Positions 1 to 5,133 of a stretch of DNA of 5,133 nucleotides are shown here, in pieces (position 1 is the first letter of the stretch; every line of letters starts with the position of its first letter). Made by a program: the position numbers and the translations under genes. Origin of the DNA: Asaia bogorensis (lineage in GTDB: Bacteria; Pseudomonadota; Alphaproteobacteria; Acetobacterales; Acetobacteraceae); the NCBI GenBank assembly GCA_945871455.1, contig CAMBXJ010000338.1, forward strand, positions 1-5,133, given 5' to 3'. Under the pieces are notes generated by a model that worked only from the letters and a program-made list of their open reading frames with translations, had not been told where the DNA came from and searched no databases.

Positions 1-411
1 GCGCTGGCGGTGATCGTGATCCCCATCGTGGTGCGCACGACGGAGGATATGCTGCGGCTGATCCCGAACACCTTGCGCGAAGCGGTGATCGGGCTGGGCG
101 CGCCCAAGTGGAAAATGATCACCCTGGTCTGCTATCGTGCCGCGCGCGAAGGGATCGCGACCGGCGTGCTGCTGGCCATCGCCCGGGTGGCGGGGGAAAC
201 CGCGCCGCTGCTGTTCACCAGCCTCGGCAACCTGAACTGGTCGCTTGATCTGTCCAAGCCGATGGCCAGCCTGCCTGTAACCATCTACCAATATGCCGGA
301 TCGGCGTTCGAGGACTGGGTCCAGTTGGCCTGGGCCGGTGCGCTTCTGATCACGTTCGGCGTGCTTGCCATCAACATCATCGCCCGCGTCGTTCTGCGCG
401 GCGGCAAATGA
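1..411 (+). CDS. pstA: Phosphate ABC transporter permease PstA, C-terminal part (5' end outside window)
   Basis: This is one of the two inner-membrane permease subunits of the high-affinity phosphate importer PstSCAB. The frame is open from base 1, so the gene begins upstream; 136 residues remain, roughly the last half of the usual length of just under 300. The cytoplasmic coupling loop of binding-protein-dependent permeases is visible at visible residues 27-43 ([15 protein letters not shown]), followed by a segment ending [15 protein letters not shown] at about 61-75, which closely resembles the matching stretch of E. coli PstA and separates it from PstC. A last hydrophobic helix covers about 108-130, before a short basic tail. 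The stop codon lies 7 nt before the pstB start, so the two are co-transcribed. Identification is firm; only the start is missing. Confidence 0.95.
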   Translation, partial: ALAVIVIPIVVRTTEDMLRLIPNTLREAVIGLGAPKWKMITLVCYRAAREGIATGVLLAIARVAGETAPLLFTSLGNLNWSLDLSKPMASLPVTIYQYAGSAFEDWVQLAWAGALLITFGVLAINIIARVVLRGGK

Positions 412-418
412 GGTCATC

Positions 419-1267
419 ATGAGCCAAACCACCGAGCAGCCCCAGGCGGGCGCCCCTTCGACAGCGACGCAAAGCTTCGGCGGCGTGCAGGCCCGCGCGG
501 CGACAAGCCTGAACAAGCCCCGCATCGCGATCAGCGAGCTGGATTTCTTTTACGGCGACAATCGCGCGTTGAAGGGCATCAAGCTGGATCTGCCGGACCG
601 GCAGGTGACCGGCATGATCGGCCCGTCCGGCTGCGGCAAATCCACCCTGCTGCGCGTGCTGAACCGCATGTACGACCTGTATCCCGGGCAGCGTGCGACC
701 GGTAAGGCGATGATGGACACGGTCAACATCATCGATCCGAAGGTGGACATCAACGCGCTGCGGTCTCGCATCGGCATGGTGTTCCAAAAGCCCACCCCGT
801 TCCCGATGACCATCTACGAGAACATCGCGTTCGGCGTGAAGCTGCACGAAAAATTGTCGAAGTCGGCGATGGATGAGCGGGTTGAGTGGTCGTTGACCCG
901 TGCCGCTCTATGGGGTGAGGTCAAGGACCGGCTGTCTGCGTCCGCCATGGGCCTGTCGGGTGGGCAGCAGCAGCGGCTTTGCATCGCGCGCACCATCGCG
1001 GTGCGTCCGGAGGTGATCCTGTTCGACGAACCCACCAGCGCGCTGGACCCGATCAGCACCCTGAAGATCGAGGAACTGATCGACGAGTTGAAGGTCGATT
1101 TCACCATCGCGATCGTGACCCACAACATGCAGCAGGCCGCGCGCTGCGCTGATCAGGTTGCGTTCTTCTATCTGGGCGAAATGGTCGAATGCGCGCCCGC
1201 CGCGCAGATCTTCACCTCGCCCAAGGAGAAGCGCACCCAGGAATATGTGACCGGCCGGTTCGGCTGA
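419..1267 (+). CDS. pstB: Phosphate ABC transporter ATP-binding protein PstB
   Basis: This is the cytoplasmic ATPase that powers phosphate import through PstA/PstC. At 282 residues it has all the ABC motifs: Walker [10 protein letters not shown] (68-76), Q-loop VFQKPTPFP (Q123), signature LSGGQQQRL (179-187), Walker [14 protein letters not shown] (199-211) and the H-loop histidine in VTHN (H235). The Q-loop form and the start of the helical domain ([10 protein letters not shown]) are PstB-specific. The ATG at 419 is chosen because GAGGT at 410-414, overlapping the pstA stop, gives a ribosome binding site with a short 4-nt spacer. An in-frame ATG at 365 lies inside pstA and has no such support. 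The first ~33 residues are a low-complexity Ala/Gln/Thr-rich extension ahead of the domain, longer than in E. coli PstB. The gap to phoU is 20 nt. Confidence 0.97.
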   Translation: MSQTTEQPQAGAPSTATQSFGGVQARAATSLNKPRIAISELDFFYGDNRALKGIKLDLPDRQVTGMIGPSGCGKSTLLRVLNRMYDLYPGQRATGKAMMDTVNIIDPKVDINALRSRIGMVFQKPTPFPMTIYENIAFGVKLHEKLSKSAMDERVEWSLTRAALWGEVKDRLSASAMGLSGGQQQRLCIARTIAVRPEVILFDEPTSALDPISTLKIEELIDELKVDFTIAIVTHNMQQAARCADQVAFFYLGEMVECAPAAQIFTSPKEKRTQEYVTGRFG

Positions 1268-1287
1268 GCCAGAAAGGATAATCGCCC

Positions 1288-2010
1288 ATGTCCGACGCTC
1301 CGGAACATCTGGTCAAGAGTTTTGATATTGAACTGAAACGCCTGCGCGACATGATGTCGCAGATGGGCGGCATCGTCGAAAGCCAGCTCGCCAATGCCAC
1401 GAACGCGGTGCTGCATCGCGATACCGACGCGGCAGGCCGAGCGGTCGAGGACGACACGAAGGTCGATGCGCTGGAGCGGGATGTCGAACAATTCGTGATC
1501 CGGTTGCTGGCCCTGCGCCAGCCGATGGCGGGCGATCTGCGCCACATCGTCGCTGCCTTGAAGATGACGGGCGATATCGAGCGTATCGGCGATTATGCAG
1601 CCAATGTCGCGAAGCGCAGCATCGTGCTGTCGCAGTTTACGCCGCCCTACAGCCTGGCGGGCCTGGCGAACATGGCGCGGCTGGTGCAGTCGCAGCTTAA
1701 ATCCATCATCGACGCGATTGCCAGCAATGACACGGAAACCGCGATCCGGGTGTGGCAGTCGGATGTGGATATCGACGATATCTACACCGCGCTGTTCCGC
1801 GAACTGATCACCTACATGATGGAAGATCCGCGCAACATCACCCCCTGCACGCATCTTCTGTTCATCGCCAAGAACCTGGAGCGGATCGGCGATCACGCCA
1901 CCAACATCGCCGAGACCATCTATTATGCCGTCAGCGGCGAAGTCCTGACCGATGCGCGTCCGAAAGGCGACAACTCGGCCTATGCCGTCATCCGTTCGCG
2001 CGATGCCTGA
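1288..2010 (+). CDS. phoU: Phosphate signalling regulator PhoU
   Basis: PhoU is a cytoplasmic, membrane-associated negative modulator that links the Pst transporter to the PhoR kinase, keeps the Pho regulon off when phosphate is ample, and limits phosphate uptake. The 240-residue product matches the family length. It has the two tandem three-helix PhoU repeats, each with its metal-binding E/DxxxD signature: DIERIGDYAANV at 96-107 and NLERIGDHATNI at 197-208. The GDLRHIVAALKM stretch (82-93) is also typical. The ATG at 1288 is preceded by AAAGGA (1273-1278) with a 9-nt spacer. It sits 20 nt after pstB on the same strand, as in most pst operons. Nothing is broken or missing. Confidence 0.96.
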   Translation: MSDAPEHLVKSFDIELKRLRDMMSQMGGIVESQLANATNAVLHRDTDAAGRAVEDDTKVDALERDVEQFVIRLLALRQPMAGDLRHIVAALKMTGDIERIGDYAANVAKRSIVLSQFTPPYSLAGLANMARLVQSQLKSIIDAIASNDTETAIRVWQSDVDIDDIYTALFRELITYMMEDPRNITPCTHLLFIAKNLERIGDHATNIAETIYYAVSGEVLTDARPKGDNSAYAVIRSRDA

Positions 2011-2097
2011 TCGTTCGTTATCTGACCGATATTACAGCAACCAGCGACCGATCCACATATCAGCTAGGTGGGACGTTCGGCCGCGAAACCAACGATC

Positions 2098-2116
2098 GGC
2101 CGGACGACCGGCCTTT
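2098..2116 (+). terminator. GC-rich hairpin with short T run between phoU and phoB (possible weak terminator or attenuator)
   Basis: GGCCGG (2098-2103) pairs perfectly with CCGGCC (2108-2113) across the 4-nt loop ACGA and is followed by TTT. The stem is strong, but the T run is only three bases, so full intrinsic termination is doubtful. It lies in the 153-nt gap between phoU and phoB, where partial termination or RNA processing could set the PhoB:PhoU ratio. In such GC-rich DNA a 6-bp stem can arise by chance. Confidence 0.3.
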
Positions 2117-2166
2117 CCACGTTCCGGCGTTGCGTCGGCCGGCTGTCAAGACACGGGAGAATCATG

Positions 2167-2883
2167 ATGCCCGACGGTATATCCAGCCTCACCAAGCCGC
2201 TGATCCTGATCGTGGAGGACGAGGTGCCGCTCGTTACCATGCTGCGTTACAATCTGGAAAAGCAGGGCTACCGGGTTGACGAAGCGACCGACGGCCAGGA
2301 AGCGTTGACCCGTATCGCCGAAGCCAAGCCGGATCTGGTCCTGTTGGACTGGATGCTGCCGACGCTATCCGGGATCGAGGTTTGCCGCCAGATCCGGCGT
2401 CGGCCGGAAACCCGTAACCTGCCGGTGATCATGGTAACCGCGCGGGCCGAGGACCAGGACGCGGTGCGTGGCCTGGACACCGGCGCCGACGATTACATCA
2501 CCAAACCATTCAGCATCGCCTTCCTGATCGCGCGCATGCGGGCCTTGCTGCGCCGTTCCGGCGCGATGCCGGAAAAGGGGCAGATCACCTTCCACGATAT
2601 CGAGATGGACCTGGCAGCCCATCGGGTGACGCGCAACGGAAGGCGCCTGCATCTGGGACCGACCGAGTTTCGGTTGCTGGAATTCTTCATCCAGCATCCG
2701 CGACGGGTTTTCTCTCGAGAGGAGTTGCTCGATGCGGTCTGGGGCCCCGATATCCATGTCGAGCCGCGCACCGTCGATGTGCATATCCGCCGCCTGCGCC
2801 GGTCCCTGAACGGGGAGGGGGAATTGGACGTGGTACGCACCGTGCGCACCGCGGGCTATGCGCTGGATACCGAGCCGGTCTGA
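2167..2883 (+). CDS. phoB: Phosphate regulon response regulator PhoB (OmpR/PhoB family)
   Basis: This DNA-binding response regulator is phosphorylated by PhoR under phosphate limitation and activates Pho-box promoters, normally including pst itself. It has 238 residues against about 229 in E. coli. The receiver domain (about 11-128) shows the acidic pocket E17/D18, the phospho-acceptor D61 in LLDWMLP, the switch threonine T91 in VTA and K113 in ITKPF. The C-terminal winged helix (about 138-236) carries LGPTEFRLLEFF, the VFSREELLDAVWG helix, the recognition helix RTVDVHIRRLRRSL and the closing wing VRTVRTAGYAL. Two adjacent ATGs occur at 2164 and 2167. GGAG at 2156-2159 gives a 7-nt spacer to the second and 4 nt to the first, so 2167 is preferred, although 2164 would add only one Met. 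It follows phoU after a 153-nt gap, so it may have its own promoter as well as read-through. Confidence 0.95.
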   Translation: MPDGISSLTKPLILIVEDEVPLVTMLRYNLEKQGYRVDEATDGQEALTRIAEAKPDLVLLDWMLPTLSGIEVCRQIRRRPETRNLPVIMVTARAEDQDAVRGLDTGADDYITKPFSIAFLIARMRALLRRSGAMPEKGQITFHDIEMDLAAHRVTRNGRRLHLGPTEFRLLEFFIQHPRRVFSREELLDAVWGPDIHVEPRTVDVHIRRLRRSLNGEGELDVVRTVRTAGYALDTEPV

Positions 2884-3181
2884 GATACACGTTTCCGGGC
2901 AAGCAAATCTGTTTGCGGATGGCAGGCACGACCCATCTTGCCAGCGGGAACCGAGGTTAGGCTTCCAACGAGACGGACTGGCTTCCCGTCACGGTCATTG
3001 CCGGGTCAAGCCCGGGCCATGACGGTGAGGTCACACCCTGCCGTGACGGTGATGGGCACGCCCGGCAACGACAATGTTGGCAGGTTCGTCCACCTCTCCC
3101 AAGAATGGCCGCCTGCTTGCGTGCATCAGACACGTCCGATTTCTCCGTCGGGACCCGGGGCGCAATGTCCAGTCAGACGTA
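2884..3181. other. Convergent intergenic region without a credible gene
   Basis: About 300 bases separate the phoB stop from the end of the leftward lysis operon. Open frames crossing it on either strand give Arg/Pro/Ser-rich translations, lack ribosome binding sites, and run into the holin gene antisense. A small AT-rich hairpin occurs just after phoB (GCAAA 2903-2907 with TTTGC 2912-2916), but no T run follows it. The structured parts are the palindromic repeat at 2986-3049 and the inverted repeat at 3167-3197. No tRNA or other RNA gene was recognised. Confidence 0.6.
2986..3049. repeat. Imperfect palindromic intergenic repeat, REP-like
   Basis: The core hairpin has outer arms TCACGGTCAT (2989-2998) and ATGACGGTGA (3019-3028), which are complementary at 9 of 10 positions. 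Its inner arms CCGGG (3001-3005) and CCCGG (3011-3015) flank a 5-nt loop TCAAG. A second, competing pairing is perfect over 9 bp: CCGTCACGG (2986-2994) with CCGTGACGG (3041-3049). TGACGGTGA is also directly repeated at 3020-3028 and 3044-3052. On the minus strand the core reads CCCGGGCTTGACCCGGCAAT, which resembles, from memory, a dispersed palindromic element frequent between genes in many alphaproteobacteria. That family link is recalled, not searched. Its position between convergent genes suits a repeat that may also act as a 3' mRNA-stabilising or bidirectional termination structure. Confidence 0.55.
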
Positions 3182-3197
3182 CTAGAAACGACTGGAC
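3167..3197 (-). terminator. Inverted repeat at the end of the lysis operon (terminator-like hairpin)
   Basis: GTCCAGTC (3167-3174) and GACTGGAC (3190-3197) form a perfect 8-bp stem around a 15-nt loop. The loop contains the holin stop codon (TAG, complement of 3182-3184). In leftward transcripts it would fold exactly at the 3' end of the operon. No T run follows on the minus strand, so it is not a textbook intrinsic terminator. It may instead block exonucleases or mark a Rho-dependent end. Confidence 0.35.
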
Positions 3198-3832
3198 GGC
3201 TCGCTGGGACCAACCGAGCGTGCCAGGTCCGCCGGTACGCTGTTGGCGAGTGCGGTCTGCGCCCCGGCCAGTGCCGAGTTCTTCGCGGCGCTGCCTGAAC
3301 TCGATCCCAGCCAGTAGTTGGCAACCTGGGTTGCCATCGCGGCGAGTGTGCCGAGCAGAACGTTGGCCAGGGCGGCGTTGTCCTGGGGCATCTGGCTGGT
3401 CAGCACGATATACAGCATAGTCGAAAAGCCGATCAGAATGAGGCCCGACAGGATCATGCTGCCATAGGCCAGGAAACTGTTGGTTCCGGCCAGGGCCACG
3501 GTATGGGCGCGCGCGGAACCGACATCGGCCAACCGGCTTTGCAGCTCTTTCAGTGCGTCCTCGCGCTGTTGGTCCAGTTCCCGGTTCTGCTCGGTCAGCA
3601 TGCGCAGATGCAGTTCGCCGAGCTTCGACTGCAACTCCCGCGCCGCGTCAGGGTTGCCCTGGATGGCGGCGATCGCGGCGGTGGCGCCCTCCGACGTGGT
3701 GGGATCGACGCCGACCACGTTCCTGACGATACCCAGGACCTGATCGGCGGCCTCTCCGCCTTTCGATCCGAAGATCATGCCCGCGAGTTGCGGAGCCAGG
3801 CCCAGGACGAGCGGCAGTAAGGCTGCAAACAT
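3182..3832 (-). CDS. Holin-like membrane protein, resembling the GTA/phage three-segment holin family
   Basis: The product is a 216-residue membrane protein. It has a hydrophobic N-terminal segment (1-21), a small Gly/Ala/Asp region, a charged helical stretch likely to form a coiled coil (about 64-104, rich in Gln, Glu, Leu and Arg), two strong membrane helices (about 119-144 and 154-174), and a hydrophilic Ser/Ala-rich tail. The NYWLGSSSGSAAKN motif just after the last helix (172-185) is typical of phage- and gene-transfer-agent-associated holin-type proteins (the family once called DUF3154). Such proteins are thought to perforate the inner membrane so that an endolysin can reach peptidoglycan. 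Its ATG is one base from the stop of the upstream GH19 gene, with GGAG in the end of that gene (complement of 3839-3842) and a 6-nt spacer, so translation is probably coupled. The topology and endolysin partner support the call; pore activity is inferred. Another small membrane-anchor role is possible. Confidence 0.7.
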   Translation of the reverse strand: MFAALLPLVLGLAPQLAGMIFGSKGGEAADQVLGIVRNVVGVDPTTSEGATAAIAAIQGNPDAARELQSKLGELHLRMLTEQNRELDQQREDALKELQSRLADVGSARAHTVALAGTNSFLAYGSMILSGLILIGFSTMLYIVLTSQMPQDNAALANVLLGTLAAMATQVANYWLGSSSGSAAKNSALAGAQTALANSVPADLARSVGPSEPSSRF

Positions 3833-3833
3833 T

Positions 3834-4748
3834 CTATTCTCCGATCGCGGCGAGGGCAGCGTCGCACAGGTGGCGGCGCTCCGCCGCGCCCGCGGTGCCG
3901 CCGTTGATTTTGCGTGTCATGGCATCGATGGACCAGGTGTCGGCCAGGGTATTCAGGCTGTTGGCCGACCAGAAGAACGCGGCACTTTCTCCGGCACCGC
4001 GCGGGGTTTCCGCCCGCTGGGCCGCTTCCTCGATGGTGCACCCCAGGCTGTTGGCGAAGCGCTGGTAGTTGGATCGGCCCGTCAACTGGATCAGGCCGCG
4101 ACCGCGGAAGCGCCAGCCGTCGCCCGACGTCTCATCGCCGTTGCCCATGCGGCTGGCATAGACGCGATTGGCCAGCCGCTCTGGATTGCGCGCGCATTCG
4201 TTGGCCGCCGCCAGGTTCGGAAACCGCGCCGGCCACACCTGACACAGCCGCTCGGCTCGATAGTTCAGGTTTTCCTGCATCACCTTGAAGCCGCCGCTTT
4301 CATGCGCGCACTGCCCCAGAAACGCGGCAATCCGGCGCGGTGTGTCGATACGGTTGCGCCGCAGGGTCTCGGTTAGCGCGTCGACCCAGGCGGCGATTTC
4401 CGCCTCGGTCAGGCGCGGGGCGCAGGACCGGATCGCGGCTTCCAGGCCGGCGAGGGGTGTCGGGGCTGGCGGGGCAACGACGGGCGCGGCCGGCGACGAT
4501 GGGGCGGTGGGAAAGTCGGACATCTGAACGGACGATGCGGGATCCGCCGATGTAGGTGCTGGCGTTTGGACCGGGTGCGCGTCCAAGACCCGCGGCGGGG
4601 TGGGCGGAGGCTGGGGCGCCGGCGGCGCGGGGGAAGCGCTCGATCGGTCTTGCGCCGGCTGCATGAACAGCGCGGTTGCCGCGGCCACCGCGGCGTCTTG
4701 ATCGTTGCGCCGGAACAGGCGTGCCAGCAGATCGGCGAGCCCGGTCAT
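3834..4748 (-). CDS. GH19 (chitinase-like) endolysin / peptidoglycan hydrolase with N-terminal Pro-rich extension
   Basis: The catalytic domain fills about residues 100-304 of 304. AAFLGQCAHESGGF carries the likely general-acid E150, and E159 in MQENLNY lies nine residues later, the same spacing as the catalytic Glu pair described for GH19 phage endolysins such as SPN1S. FRGRGLIQLTGRSNY (214-228) supplies the conserved substrate-cleft stretch with T223, and TRKINGG (278-284) is also typical. Such enzymes cut the glycan strands of peptidoglycan, although chitin cannot be excluded from sequence. The first ~30 residues form a charged, partly amphipathic helix, and about 35-98 is a Pro/Ala/Ser-rich linker. 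No signal peptide or clear SAR anchor is visible, so export would need the adjacent holin. The ATG at 4748 has no good ribosome binding site, and the frame has no alternative start before an upstream stop at 4794-4796. Instead it overlaps the stop of a 22-codon ORF (ATGA), implying coupled translation. Confidence 0.88.
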   Translation of the reverse strand: MTGLADLLARLFRRNDQDAAVAAATALFMQPAQDRSSASPAPPAPQPPPTPPRVLDAHPVQTPAPTSADPASSVQMSDFPTAPSSPAAPVVAPPAPTPLAGLEAAIRSCAPRLTEAEIAAWVDALTETLRRNRIDTPRRIAAFLGQCAHESGGFKVMQENLNYRAERLCQVWPARFPNLAAANECARNPERLANRVYASRMGNGDETSGDGWRFRGRGLIQLTGRSNYQRFANSLGCTIEEAAQRAETPRGAGESAAFFWSANSLNTLADTWSIDAMTRKINGGTAGAAERRHLCDAALAAIGE

Positions 4749-4813
4749 GTCAGGTGTGAGCCTGGATGCGAGATCCGGTCCCGATTGTTTCGTTCATGCG
4801 CCGTGTTCGCCAT
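4745..4813 (-). CDS. Small ORF of 22 residues (leader peptide or tiny protein) overlapping the endolysin start
   Basis: This short frame starts at the ATG complementary to 4811-4813 and has a strong ribosome binding site AAGGAA (complement of 4819-4824), ending 5 nt before the start. It encodes MANTAHERNNRDRISHPGSH followed by LT, a hydrophilic peptide rich in His, Asn and Arg with no membrane segment. Its TGA overlaps the endolysin ATG as ATGA, and the endolysin has no binding site of its own. The arrangement therefore looks like translational coupling, in which ribosomes finishing the small ORF restart on the hydrolase. I recognise no family for the peptide, so its role may be only regulatory. 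The evidence is the binding site and overlap, not homology. Confidence 0.5.
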   Translation of the reverse strand: MANTAHERNNRDRISHPGSHLT

Positions 4814-4881
4814 GGTGGTTCCTTGGTGGGGCGTTTCCTCGGCCCGGCGCGGGCGGGCTCGCGATCGCCGGTGTGGCATAA

Positions 4882-4898
4882 CGCATCACACGTATGCG
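4882..4898. promoter_or_regulatory. Short inverted repeat overlapping the predicted -10 box (possible operator)
   Basis: CGCAT (4882-4886) and ATGCG (4894-4898) are perfect inverted arms with a 7-nt centre. The palindrome covers the predicted -10 element and part of the spacer, a position where a dimeric repressor would block transcription. The arms are only 5 bp, so chance is a real possibility. Confidence 0.25.
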
Positions 4899-4913
4899 AT
4901 GTAGGTTCGTCAA
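4885..4913 (-). promoter_or_regulatory. Predicted sigma70-type promoter for the lysis cassette
   Basis: On the minus strand, TTGACG (4913-4908) matches 5 of 6 bases of the -35 consensus. After a 17-bp spacer, TGTGAT (4890-4885) matches 4 of 6 of the -10 consensus. Transcription would start near 4878, giving a leader of about 65 nt before the small ORF at 4813. It lies just downstream of the MFS stop on the same strand, where a fresh start for the lysis genes is expected. Found by eye only. Confidence 0.4.
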
Positions 4914-4937
4914 GTCCGCTCACGCGTCACGGTTGTT

Positions 4938-5133
4938 TCAGGGGATGTCGCAATCGTGCGGAGTGATCTTCCGTAAGGTCCGGACCCATGTTGCCAGGCC
5001 GACCGACACCGCCGCGAGTGCCAGTGCGGCGATGCCATACAACAGCCAGGACGGGGCGATCGGCAGCAATGTGCCCGCCAGCAAAGGCCCAAGGCCGGCG
5101 CCGAGATCGCGCCAGGTGGCCAGGCGGGCCAGG
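4938..5133 (-). CDS. MFS-type transporter, C-terminal end (5' end outside window)
   Basis: A frame open from the right window edge to the TGA complementary to 4938-4940 gives 64 residues and has no start codon in view. It reads LARLATWRDLGAGLGPLLAG, then TLLPIAPSWLLYGIAALALA, then AVSVGLATWV and a short basic-acidic tail ending TPHDCDIP. The WRDLGAGLGPLLAG motif followed by one more hydrophobic helix (about 28-50) is typical of the last two membrane helices of major facilitator superfamily permeases. The substrate cannot be told from this fragment. It lies upstream of the lysis cassette on the same strand, about 125 nt before the small ORF, and is probably a separate unit. Family assignment is from motif resemblance alone. 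Confidence 0.65.
   Translation of the reverse strand, partial: LARLATWRDLGAGLGPLLAGTLLPIAPSWLLYGIAALALAAVSVGLATWVRTLRKITPHDCDIP

Noticed and set aside
365..418. Upstream start for pstB giving 18 extra residues
   Set aside because: The extension lies within the pstA coding end and has no ribosome binding site, whereas the ATG at 419 has GAGGT upstream.
1168..1896. Minus-strand frame of 242 codons opposite phoU
   Set aside because: It overlaps the well-supported phoU and the end of pstB. Its His/Arg/Asp-rich translation is typical of antisense shadow frames.
2132..2149. Pho box upstream of phoB
   Set aside because: CTGTCAA at 2143-2149 matches one half site, but the position 11 bp upstream (GCGTCGG) shares only the GTC core. 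A full direct-repeat Pho box is not present.
2903..2916. Intrinsic terminator directly after phoB
   Set aside because: GCAAA/TTTGC is a 5-bp AT-rich stem without a following T run, too weak to call.
2938..3420. Plus-strand frame of 160 codons in the intergenic region
   Set aside because: It has an Arg/Pro/Ser-rich translation, no ribosome binding site and no recognisable motif, and its 3' half is antisense to the holin gene.
3777..4376. Plus-strand frame of 199 codons opposite the endolysin
   Set aside because: It is a shadow of the GH19 coding strand in GC-rich DNA. The opposite frame carries clear catalytic motifs, and this one shows none.
4792..4808. Alphaproteobacterial LexA (SOS) box upstream of the endolysin
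   Set aside because: Two GTTC motifs occur, but they are separated by 9 bases rather than the required 7, and they lie inside the small ORF rather than at the promoter.
1..5133. CRISPR array, tRNA or rRNA gene, or insertion sequence
   Set aside because: No regularly spaced repeats, no tRNA-like cloverleaf, and no transposase or terminal inverted repeats with target duplications were seen on either strand.

Overview
This GC-rich window looks like the chromosome of an alphaproteobacterium. The reasons are the pstA-pstB-phoU-phoB order, protein sequences typical of that class, and a palindromic intergenic repeat whose core resembles one common in alphaproteobacterial genomes. A family such as Acetobacteraceae is possible, but the sequence read by eye does not settle it.

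The left half (1-2883, plus strand) is the downstream end of a phosphate uptake and sensing operon. It holds the C-terminal part of the permease PstA (cut by the window edge), the ATPase PstB, the negative modulator PhoU and the response regulator PhoB. PstA and PstB build the high-affinity phosphate importer. PhoU couples the transporter state to a PhoR-type kinase, and PhoB switches on the Pho regulon. No phoR, pstS or pstC lies inside the window; they are probably upstream. A 153-nt gap with a GC-rich hairpin separates phoU from phoB.

The middle (2884-3181) is a convergent intergenic region of about 300 bases with no credible gene. It contains an imperfect palindrome that looks like a dispersed alphaproteobacterial repeat. 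A second inverted repeat straddles the stop codon of the leftward operon.

The right half (3182-4813, minus strand) is a compact lysis-type cassette. It reads, in transcription order, a 22-codon small ORF with a good ribosome binding site, a GH19 endolysin-like hydrolase, and a three-segment membrane protein resembling the GTA/phage holin family. The small ORF overlaps the hydrolase start by ATGA, and the hydrolase stop is one base from the holin start, so translation of the three is probably coupled. A plausible sigma70 promoter sits just upstream. No capsid, tail, integrase or spanin gene is visible, so this is an orphan phage- or GTA-like lysis module beside the pho genes.

At the right edge (4938-5133, minus strand) is the C-terminal end of an MFS-type transporter, recognised from an open frame that has no start codon inside the window.
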